From Phocaeicola dorei (GTDB lineage: Bacteria; Bacteroidota; Bacteroidia; Bacteroidales; Bacteroidaceae), in contig NZ_CP046176.1 of NCBI RefSeq assembly GCF_013009555.1, positions 4,309,501 to 4,373,500 on the forward strand: a DNA stretch of 64,000 bases, read 5' to 3'. Of the stretch, positions 9,353-19,012 are shown one piece after another. Every line of letters begins with the position of its first letter. The first letter of the stretch is position 1. The position numbers and the translations under genes were made by a program. A model generated the notes under the pieces. That model did not search any database. It was not told the DNA's origin and saw nothing but the letters and a program-made list of their open reading frames with translations.

Positions 9353-12300
9353 ATGTTTGAACTACTAAACGAAACTCTCTTTGAGAAACACATAGCAGAA
9401 TACCTTGCAGGAAGCAAGATGTACAATCAACGCACACCAAAGGATTTCAATATTCAAAAGTTGGTGGACTCAGATATGCTTTTACAATTTTTGCGCGAGC
9501 AACCTATGTGGCAGAAACTTATCACTCAAAGTTTCGCAGACGAACAAGATGCGCTCAACATTGTGATTGAAACTATCAACACGAAAATTAATCGTGGTGA
9601 AAGTTTGCTGTCACTGTTGAAGAATGGCTTCATGCTGCAAGGCCGACGCATCCGGTTGGCAGCTTTCAAACCGAAGATGACCCTTGATGATGATGATGCT
9701 GACCACCTCTACAAGAAAAATATCTTCAGCGTGGTTCGCCAGATGAAGTACAGCACGCAGGGCTTCGATAAGGATAACGAACTCGACCTCTGCATTCTGT
9801 TAAACGGTCTGCCTATCATTACTCTGGAACTGAAGAACGAAGCTACCGGTCAGACTGTGGTAAACGCCATGCACCAATATCAGACCAACCGCCACCCGCA
9901 GAACCGTATGCTTCGCACCTGCCTGGTCCATTTCGCCATGGATAACAACCGGGTGATGATGACCACCCAGTTGGCCGGCGATAATACACGCTTCCTCCCA
10001 TTCAACAAGGAAACGGTGAATCCACAAGTAGAAGGAGATTATCCGACCTGCTATATGTGGAAAGAGGTGCTGCAAGCTGATTCTTTACTAAATCTCATTC
10101 AGCATTTCATTAAACACATTACACCTAAGAAGGGTGAACCGTTCTATATATTCCCCCGTTATCACCAGTTGCGTTGCGTACGCAACATCATTAGCGACGT
10201 GCGCGAGAAAGGTGTAGGGCAAACCTATCTCGTGCAGCACTCAGCAGGTTCAGGCAAAACAAAGAGCATGTCATGGCTGGCCTTCCAACTGGCAAACCTT
10301 CAGAATGTAGACAACACCCCGGTATTCGATTCGGTTATTATGATTACCGACCGTATTGTGCTCGACCGGAACATTGCCGATGAAATAAAGGGAATGGAAG
10401 AAGTAGCCGGTACTGTGAAAGACATCCGCAAAGGTTCACGTAATCTGGCAAAGGCATTAGCAGAAGGCGGTCACCGCATCATCATCTCCACGGAACAAAA
10501 GTTCAGCTTTGCATTACCTAAGTTGAAGGAGGCTGCCGGTTCACACTTCGCTGTCATCATAGACGAAGCGCATACAGCCTTTGGCAAGCAAGCATCGCAC
10601 AATGTGCGTCAAGTTCTCACCGACAAGAATGAACTTCGCGAAACAGTAGAAGAGTTTGGAATTGAGAGCCGTGAAGCCGAGAACAATATGCAAGACCAAA
10701 TGTTGGCCGAACTGCAAGCTGCCCGCAGCATCAATAGCGGCCATATCAGTTACTTTGCTTTCACAGCCACACCAAAGTCACAGACTTTTGCACTCTATGG
10801 CCGTAACGGAAAGGCATTCGACACCTATTCCATGAAACAAGCCATCGAGGAAGGCTTTATCCTTGACGTGCTGAAAAACTATACCACCTTCCAGACCATG
10901 TTTGAGCTGGTAAGCAAGATAGACCTTCCTGAAGACACACCTGAATACGAAAAGCAGAACGCACTCCGTTTGATGATGCAATATGTGAACCAGCACCCAT
11001 ACGTCATCAACTACAAAGCCAATATGATGGTAGACTACTTCATGCAGCACTCTGCCCAAAAGATGAAAGGGCAGGCCAAAGCCATTGTAGTGACTTCCAG
11101 CCGCGCCAACGCCATATTGTTCCACCAAGCCATCACACGCCGGTTGAAAGAGAAATACAATGGCGAGATAAAAGCACTTGTGGCATTCAGTGGTGAAGTA
11201 GAAATCAATGGCAACAAATATACAGAGGAGAAAATAAACGGCTTCGGAATCAAAGACAACGGCATTGCCGTTGAATTCAAACAGCCTAATCAAAGGTTCT
11301 TAGTCGTAGCCGACAAGTTCCAGACCGGATTCGACCAGCCTTTACTCCATACTATGTTTGTAGACAGAAAGCTAGGCGGTGTGCAGTGCATCCAAACGCT
11401 GAGTCGTTTGAACCGCTGCCATCCCGACAAGCAAGATACCCTGATTATCGACTTCGTAAACAAACACGAAGACATAAAGGCTGCATTCGAGCCCTACTAT
11501 GATACGACCTGGTTGCAAGGAAACTATAACCCGTCGAACATCTATGAATATAAGAATGACATCGAGCGCAGGAAACTCTTTACACAGAACGATATAGATA
11601 AGGTGGTAACCTTATTGCTCTGCGGAGATGAACAACAGATAGCCGGCATTCCATCTATCTTAGGACAACTGGTAAACGAATATGTGAAACCGTTACCTGA
11701 AGAGGAACAGGAACTCATCCGCAAGGAAGTGAACCGTTACATCCGCCAGTACGGATTGCTTGCTCAGTTAATGAAATTCCTTGATCCTGACTTGGAACGT
11801 TTCTACATGTTCTGCAAGCTCTACTACAAATACCTGCCTTATACTAAGGAGACTTTGCCACTGGACATCTTGGAAAAGATTGACCTCGACAAGTATCGTA
11901 TCCAGCTGGCAGAACAGGGCTGTATCACATTAGAAGGAGAAGATGGTGAACTGACGCCTCCAAGTACTGCTGGCATTAGCGGCGGGGAGAAGGAGTTTGA
12001 TCATCTCGATCATCTCATCCACATGATGAACGAGCCTTATGAAGGTTTTCTTAACGAAAATGACCAGATCATCCTTGAGTTGCTGCGCCAGTTGAGAAAT
12101 GACCCCAACATAAAGCAGGCATTCAGCGCAGAAAACTCTCGTTCCAGCCTGTTGAAGATGGTAGAAAAGGAGTTCAACAAAAAAGTCGCAACACAGTTAG
12201 GCAAGTATATCAACTTGAAGAAACTGCTCAACAGCAACCAAGCATTCAATGAGGAATTCTTAAACATGCTGGTAACCTTCCTGGGGCAAAGTTTCCATAC

Positions 12301-13384
12301 AAGTAACGTGCTTGAATATAATGAGGAGTTGCTTAAAGATGTGATGTTTGAGAAACTAGAAGATACTTTCAGTGAACTTTGCGGACACGGCTATCGTGAA
12401 CTTGAAGAAGTGCTCGATTGTCTTTTCGCCATCTTGAAGACCCATACTGTGAAAAACTTGGATGGTCTGAACACCATGATTCCAAATCAATTGAACAAGT
12501 TCTATCGTGGTGAGAACGAGCCGGTAGACTTGAAAGTGATATTCGCAGCATTGTTGCCCAAGTATGAGGCATTCCTCCGCAAACTCTATTACCTGAAAGA
12601 GGGAGAACAATTTATGTCTACAAAAGGTGCAGACGGTTGGGTGGCCATTGTAAAGACTTTCCATGAAATAGATAACCTCTACTATAATCATGGCAAAAAT
12701 CCGAAATTGAACACTTTTGAAACCTACTACAAGTGTATTTCAAAGTGGAGAAACGAGAACGTTCACCATGCTCCGGAACTCCCCGATGCAGAGGTTGCTC
12801 CAGCCATCCACATGGTGGTCAGCATGTATATCTATGCCGTAATGGTCAGCATTACAGACTTGGAAATGGCAGGTTGTGAACTTGACAATTCGGGAGTCAC
12901 CGTTCCTGTTATGTATCCTTCAGCTCCTGCAGCCTCTTACGAAATGGATACTTACAGCAGGGATAATTCCGAAGAGGATGAGCCTGTCCAAAAGGTGGCA
13001 GAGTGTCCTATTAACAAGATGAACGAAGAAGAGAAGATGGACCTTTTGAAACGCAGCATTCTGAAAGCGCAAAGTTACACTCCGCTATTCACCAAAAAGC
13101 GTCATTGGATGTCAATCTATAAGATGGCAGCGCACAAGAACATCATCATCGACGGCGATTATGCATACTTTGTACAACGTATCGGCATGATGGATCTGAA
13201 AAATATGCCTGACGGTTTATCCGCGAACTATCTGGACCGTATGAACAAAGGTGTTTTTGCTGATGACCTCAGCGAATGGACAAGTACCGGCTTAAGCGGC
13301 ATGAAACGATCTGAGTTCACCGACATCAAGGAAACCGCAGAAAAATTCGGCGAAATCATAGACGAAACCAGACATAACGAATAA
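9353..13384 (+). CDS. hsdR: Type I restriction enzyme translocase/nuclease subunit HsdR, with HEPN-like C-terminal extension
   Basis: HsdR cleaves unmodified DNA after ATP-driven translocation. The 1343-residue protein has an N-terminal nuclease domain with D145 and E159-x-K161. Walker A SAGSGKTK is at 297-304 and the DEAH box at 404-407. The second helicase domain includes the DKFQTGFDQP and QTLSRLNRCHP motifs. It is clearly longer than the usual roughly 1000 residues. The region from about 1050 carries a helical segment with R1133-N-E-N-V-H1138, which matches the R-x4-H motif of HEPN ribonuclease domains. A further domain of unknown type occupies about 1215-1343. The ATG at 9353 is preceded by a 67-base spacer after the nuclease gene. 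Confidence 0.93.
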   Translation: MFELLNETLFEKHIAEYLAGSKMYNQRTPKDFNIQKLVDSDMLLQFLREQPMWQKLITQSFADEQDALNIVIETINTKINRGESLLSLLKNGFMLQGRRIRLAAFKPKMTLDDDDADHLYKKNIFSVVRQMKYSTQGFDKDNELDLCILLNGLPIITLELKNEATGQTVVNAMHQYQTNRHPQNRMLRTCLVHFAMDNNRVMMTTQLAGDNTRFLPFNKETVNPQVEGDYPTCYMWKEVLQADSLLNLIQHFIKHITPKKGEPFYIFPRYHQLRCVRNIISDVREKGVGQTYLVQHSAGSGKTKSMSWLAFQLANLQNVDNTPVFDSVIMITDRIVLDRNIADEIKGMEEVAGTVKDIRKGSRNLAKALAEGGHRIIISTEQKFSFALPKLKEAAGSHFAVIIDEAHTAFGKQASHNVRQVLTDKNELRETVEEFGIESREAENNMQDQMLAELQAARSINSGHISYFAFTATPKSQTFALYGRNGKAFDTYSMKQAIEEGFILDVLKNYTTFQTMFELVSKIDLPEDTPEYEKQNALRLMMQYVNQHPYVINYKANMMVDYFMQHSAQKMKGQAKAIVVTSSRANAILFHQAITRRLKEKYNGEIKALVAFSGEVEINGNKYTEEKINGFGIKDNGIAVEFKQPNQRFLVVADKFQTGFDQPLLHTMFVDRKLGGVQCIQTLSRLNRCHPDKQDTLIIDFVNKHEDIKAAFEPYYDTTWLQGNYNPSNIYEYKNDIERRKLFTQNDIDKVVTLLLCGDEQQIAGIPSILGQLVNEYVKPLPEEEQELIRKEVNRYIRQYGLLAQLMKFLDPDLERFYMFCKLYYKYLPYTKETLPLDILEKIDLDKYRIQLAEQGCITLEGEDGELTPPSTAGISGGEKEFDHLDHLIHMMNEPYEGFLNENDQIILELLRQLRNDPNIKQAFSAENSRSSLLKMVEKEFNKKVATQLGKYINLKKLLNSNQAFNEEFLNMLVTFLGQSFHTSNVLEYNEELLKDVMFEKLEDTFSELCGHGYRELEEVLDCLFAILKTHTVKNLDGLNTMIPNQLNKFYRGENEPVDLKVIFAALLPKYEAFLRKLYYLKEGEQFMSTKGADGWVAIVKTFHEIDNLYYNHGKNPKLNTFETYYKCISKWRNENVHHAPELPDAEVAPAIHMVVSMYIYAVMVSITDLEMAGCELDNSGVTVPVMYPSAPAASYEMDTYSRDNSEEDEPVQKVAECPINKMNEEEKMDLLKRSILKAQSYTPLFTKKRHWMSIYKMAAHKNIIIDGDYAYFVQRIGMMDLKNMPDGLSANYLDRMNKGVFADDLSEWTSTGLSGMKRSEFTDIKETAEKFGEIIDETRHNE

Positions 13385-13471
13385 ACCCGAAAGACTAATC
13401 CGGACAGAAGACATTGAAAACTTTATGCCATGACAGACAGGGTGTTATTCCGCATGGAAAAGTGAAATTTA

Positions 13472-13504
13472 TAGTAGCTGTGCGGCAAGAATGCACAGTT
13501 GCTA
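13472..13504. promoter_or_regulatory. Inverted repeat before the WYL gene, probable operator
   Basis: TAGTAGCTGTGC at 13472-13483 and GCACAGTTGCTA at 13493-13504 form a 12-bp inverted repeat with two mismatches and a 9-base centre. It abuts a promoter-like TACTTTG at about 13508-13514. The position suits autoregulation by the WYL protein. Confidence 0.5.
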
Positions 13505-13549
13505 TTTTACTTTGTACCAAAATAAAAAACAGTCATAAAACAGAAGGCG

Positions 13550-14581
13550 ATGGCAACAAATAAAAACGCGATGGCTCGATACAGAGCTTTAGACAAATGC
13601 TTTAGCAGCAGAACCAGAAAATACTACATGAACGACCTCATCGAGGCCTGCCGTATGGCACTTGAACGACAGAATGGTGATAGCGGTTCAAAAGGTGCCG
13701 AAGGAGTACAGCGTCGTCAAATCTTTGACGATATGAACGATATGGAATTGATGTACGGAGTCATTATCGACAGAATCCAAGACGGCCATAAAAAGTATTA
13801 CCGCTATGCAGTCGGTTCAAAGACTATGGCCGAATCCGGTCCTTCCCAAGAAGAAATGGATTGTATACTCGAAGCCGCCGCCATCATGAAACGCTTTGAA
13901 GGTGTTCCTCAGTTCGACTGGCTGGATGACCTGGAAAAGAAACTTTATACCACTTCAAAACTAGGCAGTGAGACTCAAAAGGCAGTCAGTTTCCAGCACA
14001 ACCAATACCTTACAGGTATAGACAAATGGTACAAGCCCATATTCGAAGCTATTGTAGCAAAGAAAGTAATAGAAATAAATTACCATCCATTCGGTAAAGA
14101 TGTCAGAACAGTTGTGGTGAGCCCCTATCACTTGAAACAGTACAATAATCGCTGGTTCTTGGTGGCGAAACGCAAAGACTTCGATAAAATGTCCAACTAT
14201 GCGATAGACCGGATTGAAGGAATAAAGGAAACGACCCGAACCTTTGAGCCTCTGGACAATGACTTTGATTTTGAAGAGTTCTTTAGTGACGTGGTCGGTG
14301 TTTCCGTAGTTGAAGGCGCCCCCGTGGAAAATGTCATTTTGCACGTTACCGACCAGGCGTGGAATTACATTACAACAAAGCCGCTGCATGAGTCTCAATC
14401 TGTGCTAAACAGCAAACAAGCCGACGGCAAATGGGAGGTTCGACTGAAAGTACAAGACAACTATGAATTACGTTCACTTCTACGTTCCTTTGGCGATAGC
14501 GTTGAGGTAATGGCTCCGGTTACCTTACGTCAAGAAATGAAAGAAATGGCACAGCGTGTTCTCCAAATGTATAAAGACTAA
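13550..14581 (+). CDS. WYL-domain transcriptional regulator
   Basis: This 343-residue protein has the usual WYL-regulator order. A predicted winged-helix DNA-binding region spans about 1-90. The WYL domain lies at about 165-235, with the motif seen as RWFLVAKR and the conserved YHLKQYNNRW and YAIDRIEGI segments. A C-terminal WCX extension follows. WYL proteins sense ligands, often nucleic acid or nucleotides, and several repress phage-defence operons. It lies 165 bases after hsdR on the same strand, with its own promoter-like sequence and inverted repeat. It may control itself, the hsd operon, or both. No similar inverted repeat is visible before hsdM. Confidence 0.88.
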   Translation: MATNKNAMARYRALDKCFSSRTRKYYMNDLIEACRMALERQNGDSGSKGAEGVQRRQIFDDMNDMELMYGVIIDRIQDGHKKYYRYAVGSKTMAESGPSQEEMDCILEAAAIMKRFEGVPQFDWLDDLEKKLYTTSKLGSETQKAVSFQHNQYLTGIDKWYKPIFEAIVAKKVIEINYHPFGKDVRTVVVSPYHLKQYNNRWFLVAKRKDFDKMSNYAIDRIEGIKETTRTFEPLDNDFDFEEFFSDVVGVSVVEGAPVENVILHVTDQAWNYITTKPLHESQSVLNSKQADGKWEVRLKVQDNYELRSLLRSFGDSVEVMAPVTLRQEMKEMAQRVLQMYKD

Positions 14582-14796
14582 ACCTGTATACTATGAAGAT
14601 ACTATACCTGTAAGCGACAATTATCACTATTCTATAGTATTGAATAATAATTATTTTACTTAAAACAAATCCGGAGAGCCTCCCATAGCACATGCCATCG
14701 CTGTATTTCTAAAAATCAACAATATATTATACTGAGTTTATATAACTTTATGTCACTAAACATATCCTCAAACTTATAGTATTCCAGTAGTTTTGC

Positions 14797-14805
14797 TATC
14801 TTTGT
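14797..14805 (+). promoter_or_regulatory. Promoter -7 box of the hut operon
   Basis: TATCTTTGT matches TAnnTTTG. It overlaps a GTG at 14804 in the hutU frame, which rules that codon out and leaves the ATG at 14825 as the start. Confidence 0.75.
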
Positions 14806-14824
14806 GACAAAACACTTACATACT

Positions 14825-16822
14825 ATGACTATCACTTTATCCAATGACTTACCTGCCTATCCTACATTCACGGAAGGCATCCGCCGCGCTCCCGACCGGG
14901 GCTACCGCTTGACACCCGCCCAAACGGAAACGGCGTTGAGGAATGCATTGCGGTACATTCCTGTGGAACTGCATGAGCAACTCGCTCCCGAATTGACGGA
15001 CGAATTACTTACCAGGGGCAAAATATACGGTTACCGTTTCCGGCCCGAAGGTGATTTGAAAGCAAAGCCCATTGACGAATACAAAGGGAATTGCATCGAA
15101 GGGAAAGCATTCCAAGTCATGATAGACAACAACCTTTCATTTGATATCGCCCTCTATCCTTACGAACTGGTGACATACGGCGAAACCGGACAAGTTTGTC
15201 AGAACTGGATGCAATACCGGCTTATCAAGCAGTATCTGGAGATAATGACCAATGAACGGACCCTAGTGGTAGAAAGCGGCCATCCTTTGGGCTTATTCCA
15301 ATCACATCCCGAAGCTCCCCGTGTCATCATCACCAACTCCATGATGGTAGGCATGTTCGACAACCAGAAAGACTGGGAAATCGCCGCGCAGATGGGAGTA
15401 GCCAATTATGGACAGATGACGGCCGGAGGCTGGATGTACATCGGTCCCCAAGGAATCGTGCACGGCACATTCAACACCTTATTAAATGCCGGCCGCATGA
15501 AATTAGGAATCCCTCAGGACGGCAACCTGAACGGACATCTTTTCGTATCCTCCGGATTAGGCGGAATGAGTGGCGCACAACCCAAAGCGGCAGAGATAGC
15601 CGGAGCAGTGGCCATCATAGCCGAAGTAGATTATTCACGCATAGAAACCCGCCACCGCCAAGGGTGGGTACAGCATATCACATCCGATTTGTCTGAAGCC
15701 TACCGGCTGGCTACCGATGCCATGGCCCGACGAATCCCCTGCTCCATAGCCTACCATGGCAATGTAGTCAATCTGTTGGAGTATGCGCTACATCACAACA
15801 TCCACATCGAACTTCTCAGTGACCAGACTTCCTGCCATGCCGTTTACGAAGGCGGTTATTGTCCTGCAGGTATCTCATTCGAAGAACGTACCCGTATGCT
15901 GAAAGAAGACAGAGAAACTTTTGATAAAATGGTGGACGAAACTTTGCGCCGCCATTTCCATGTTATCAAGGAACTGGTGGCACGGGGCACTTATTTCTTC
16001 GATTATGGCAATTCTTTCATGAAAGCGATTTATGACGCTGGAGTGAAAGAAATCTCACGCAATGGAACAGACGAGAAGGATGGATTCATCTGGCCGTCCT
16101 ATGTAGAGGATATCATGGGACCCCAACTTTTCGATTATGGTTACGGCCCCTTCCGCTGGGTATGCCTGAGCGGAAAAAAGGAAGATTTGATAAAGACCGA
16201 CCATGCTGCTATGGAGTGTATCCCTAAAGATCGCCGCGGACAGGATATGGACAACTGGATATGGATTCGCGACGCCGAAAAAAATAACCTGGTGGTAGGG
16301 ACCCAAGCACGAATTCTGTATCAAGACGCACTGGGACGTATGAATATCGCACTGCGTTTCAATGAAATGGTACGCCGGGGCGAGGTAGGTCCTATCATGT
16401 TGGGACGTGACCACCACGATGTAAGCGGTACCGACTCTCCTTTCCGGGAAACTTCCAATATCAAGGACGGCAGCAATGTAATGGCAGATATGGCTGTGCA
16501 ATGCTTTGCCGGAAATTGTGCCCGGGGCATGAGCCTTGTCGCTTTGCACAATGGAGGTGGTGTAGGTATAGGTAAAGCCATCAATGGCGGATTCGGAATG
16601 GTATGCGACGGCAGTGAACGGGTAGACCGTATTCTCCGCTCATCCATGTTATGGGATGTAATGGGAGGAGTGGCACGCCGTTCGTGGGCACGCAACCCTC
16701 ATGCCATGGAAACTTCGGCGGAGTTCAACGAAAGCCATGCCGATGGTTATCATATCACCCTGCCGCATCTAGCAGAAGACTCATTAATCAATAAAATATT
16801 AAAAGATAAAGGAATTAAATAA
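14825..16822 (+). CDS. hutU: Urocanate hydratase
   Basis: HutU adds water to urocanate to give 4-imidazolone-5-propanoate, with tightly bound NAD, as step two of histidine breakdown. The 665-residue product has the family blocks VVESGHPLGLFQSHPEAPR, the glycine-rich VSSGLGGMSGAQPKAAEIAG, and the histidine-rich LGRDHHDVSGTDSPFRET. A GGGVGIGKAINGGFGMV block lies near the C-terminus. It is longer than proteobacterial HutU (about 555) and matches the larger form seen in Bacteroidetes and Gram-positives. It opens a five-gene operon, with 8 bases to the next gene. The start is taken at 14825 because the upstream GTG lies inside the promoter. Confidence 0.96.
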   Translation: MTITLSNDLPAYPTFTEGIRRAPDRGYRLTPAQTETALRNALRYIPVELHEQLAPELTDELLTRGKIYGYRFRPEGDLKAKPIDEYKGNCIEGKAFQVMIDNNLSFDIALYPYELVTYGETGQVCQNWMQYRLIKQYLEIMTNERTLVVESGHPLGLFQSHPEAPRVIITNSMMVGMFDNQKDWEIAAQMGVANYGQMTAGGWMYIGPQGIVHGTFNTLLNAGRMKLGIPQDGNLNGHLFVSSGLGGMSGAQPKAAEIAGAVAIIAEVDYSRIETRHRQGWVQHITSDLSEAYRLATDAMARRIPCSIAYHGNVVNLLEYALHHNIHIELLSDQTSCHAVYEGGYCPAGISFEERTRMLKEDRETFDKMVDETLRRHFHVIKELVARGTYFFDYGNSFMKAIYDAGVKEISRNGTDEKDGFIWPSYVEDIMGPQLFDYGYGPFRWVCLSGKKEDLIKTDHAAMECIPKDRRGQDMDNWIWIRDAEKNNLVVGTQARILYQDALGRMNIALRFNEMVRRGEVGPIMLGRDHHDVSGTDSPFRETSNIKDGSNVMADMAVQCFAGNCARGMSLVALHNGGGVGIGKAINGGFGMVCDGSERVDRILRSSMLWDVMGGVARRSWARNPHAMETSAEFNESHADGYHITLPHLAEDSLINKILKDKGIK

Positions 16823-16830
16823 GTGATATT

Positions 16831-17733
16831 ATGAACTGGACAAAAATTATGGAATGCGTCCCCAACTTCAGCGAAGGACGTGACTTACAAAAAATAGACG
16901 AGATTGTATCTCTGTTTCGTACCAAGGCAGGCGTAAAATTATTGGATTATAGTAACGATGAAGACCACAACCGGCTGGTAGTTACCGTCGTTGGAGAACC
17001 GGACGCCTTGAAAGAAGCTGTGATAGAAGCTATCGGTATAGCAGTAGAACTAATTGACCTGAACCATCACCAAGGACAGCACCCCCGTATGGGAGCTGTA
17101 GATGTAGTTCCATTCATTCCCATCAAAGGATGTACCATGGAAGATGCTATAGCGGTGTCCAAAGAAGTGGGACAACGGGTGGCCTCTCAATATAATCTCC
17201 CTGTATTCTTATATGAAAAATCAGCTAGTGCACCACATCGTGAAAATCTTGCTGTCATCCGTAAAGGAGAATTCGAAGGAATGAAGGAAAAGATTCACCA
17301 ACCCGAATGGCATCCCGATTTTGGTCCTGCGGAACGTCACCCCACTGCTGGAACTGTAGCCATCGGAGCCCGTATGCCCTTAGTTGCCTACAATATAAAT
17401 CTCAATACTCCCAGCCTAGAAATAGCGCATGACATTGCCAAGAAAATCCGTTTTATCGGTGGCGGACTGCGCTATTGCAAGGCCATGGGCGTGGAACTGA
17501 AGGATCGGGGTATCACTCAGGTATCCATGAATCTCACCGACTATAGTAAAACCGCTATCTACCGGGCATTCGAAATGGTACGTTTTGAAGCCAAACGCTA
17601 CGGAGTAAGCATCATCGGCAGCGAAATCGTAGGACTTGTTCCTATGGAGGCCTTGATAGACACTGCCTCTTACTATCTGGGATTGGAAAACTTCTCCATG
17701 CAACAAGTGCTGGAAGCACGTATCATGGAATAA
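16831..17733 (+). CDS. ftcD: Glutamate formimidoyltransferase
   Basis: The enzyme moves the formimino group of N-formimino-glutamate onto tetrahydrofolate, releasing glutamate. The 300-residue length equals the N-terminal half of the fused animal enzyme. Signatures are MECVPNFSEGRD at the start, NHHQGQHPRMGAVDVVPFIP around residue 75, and the YEKSASAPHRENLA segment. FGPAERHPTAGTVAIGAR and KAMGVELKDRGITQVSMNLTDY come later. The cyclodeaminase partner is a separate gene two positions downstream (19013). Translation could start at the ATG at 16849 instead, which begins directly at the conserved MECVPNF. Confidence 0.95.
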   Translation: MNWTKIMECVPNFSEGRDLQKIDEIVSLFRTKAGVKLLDYSNDEDHNRLVVTVVGEPDALKEAVIEAIGIAVELIDLNHHQGQHPRMGAVDVVPFIPIKGCTMEDAIAVSKEVGQRVASQYNLPVFLYEKSASAPHRENLAVIRKGEFEGMKEKIHQPEWHPDFGPAERHPTAGTVAIGARMPLVAYNINLNTPSLEIAHDIAKKIRFIGGGLRYCKAMGVELKDRGITQVSMNLTDYSKTAIYRAFEMVRFEAKRYGVSIIGSEIVGLVPMEALIDTASYYLGLENFSMQQVLEARIME

Positions 17734-17747
17734 ACAAGAACAAAGTT

Positions 17748-18992
17748 ATGAGCAACAACTTGATTATCATCAATGCCCACATCGTTACTCCGCAAGGCAG
17801 AACCGCCCGGAAAGGAGAAGCCATGAACGAACTTCTCAACATTCCTTGCGGAACGGTAAGAATAACCGACGGTATTATTACCTATGTTGGCGAAAACCGT
17901 ATAAGCCATGAAAAGCCCGGCTATAAAGTACTTGACGCCAGAGGGAATGTATTGTTGCCAGGATTCGTTGACTCTCATACCCATTTGGTTTTCGGAGGAT
18001 TTCGCCCCGACGAATTCATCTGGCGGCTCAACGGCGACAGTTATATGAGCATCATGGAACGTGGCGGAGGCATTATCAATACTGTACGTGCCACCCGGGA
18101 AGCCTCCTTTGAAGAACTGAAACATAAAGCCGAATGGTTTCTGGATACCATGAGCCGGATGGGGGTCACCACTGTGGAAGGAAAAAGCGGATATGGTCTG
18201 GATCGTGATACAGAACTGAAACAACTCAGTGTCATGCAAGTTATCAATGAATGTCCCGACCGGAAAGTAGATATTGCCACCACTTTTTTAGGTGCTCACG
18301 CCTTACCCGAAGAATACAAAGGGCGAAGTGACGCATATATTGATTTTCTGATTAACGAAATGTTGCCCATGATTCATCAGAAACAATTGGCCGAAAATTG
18401 CGATATTTTCTGTGAAAAAGGGGTATTCACTGTAGATCAGTCTCGAAAGTTATTGAAAGCTGCGCAAGCTCTAGGCTTCGGTGCCAAGTTGCACGCTGAT
18501 GAAATTGTCAGCTTTGGAGGAGCAGAACTGGCAGGAGAATTGAAGGCCCTCAGCGCCGACCATCTGTTGCAAGCATCCGATGAAGGCATAAAAGCTTTGG
18601 CACAAAATAATGTAGTAGCCACTCTATTGCCACTAACTGCCTTTACACTAAAAGAGCCCTACGCCCGTGGCAGGAAAATGATAGACAGCGGCTGTGCCGT
18701 AGCCCTTGCCACCGATCTAAATCCAGGCAGTTGTTTCTCCGGTTCCATCCCGCTGACTTTTGCTCTAGCCTGCATCTATATGAAACTGACCGTTGCAGAG
18801 GCTATCACAGCCATCACACTGAACGGTGCGGCAGCTCTCGGACGCGCCGACCGCATCGGAAGCATAGAAGCCGGAAAACAGGGAGACTTTGTTTTACTGG
18901 GAACCGACACCCCCCATATATTACCTTATTATACAGGTATGAACGCAGTCAAGCTGACCATCAAAGGAGGACGTATTCTAAATTCAAATTAA
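17748..18992 (+). CDS. hutI: Imidazolonepropionase
   Basis: HutI opens the imidazolone ring to give N-formimino-glutamate, the third step of the pathway. It is a 414-residue amidohydrolase. The metal site starts at VDSHTHLVFGG (about residues 70-80). The FLGAHALP, KLHADEIVSFGG and VALATDLNPGS blocks supply the remaining metal and substrate ligands. It sits 14 bases after the formimidoyltransferase gene and 20 before the cyclodeaminase gene, so operon membership is firm. Confidence 0.96.
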   Translation: MSNNLIIINAHIVTPQGRTARKGEAMNELLNIPCGTVRITDGIITYVGENRISHEKPGYKVLDARGNVLLPGFVDSHTHLVFGGFRPDEFIWRLNGDSYMSIMERGGGIINTVRATREASFEELKHKAEWFLDTMSRMGVTTVEGKSGYGLDRDTELKQLSVMQVINECPDRKVDIATTFLGAHALPEEYKGRSDAYIDFLINEMLPMIHQKQLAENCDIFCEKGVFTVDQSRKLLKAAQALGFGAKLHADEIVSFGGAELAGELKALSADHLLQASDEGIKALAQNNVVATLLPLTAFTLKEPYARGRKMIDSGCAVALATDLNPGSCFSGSIPLTFALACIYMKLTVAEAITAITLNGAAALGRADRIGSIEAGKQGDFVLLGTDTPHILPYYTGMNAVKLTIKGGRILNSN

Positions 18993-19012
18993 CCAATTAA
19001 ATACTAATAGCC

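Noticed and set aside
14804..14824. GTG start for hutU seven codons upstream
   Set aside because: The codon overlaps the TATCTTTGT promoter box; translation cannot begin before the transcript.
4656..14824. Integrase-borne island with attachment sites around the restriction genes
   Set aside because: No integrase, tRNA target or matching direct repeats were found at the two edges; the island's boundaries stay undefined.
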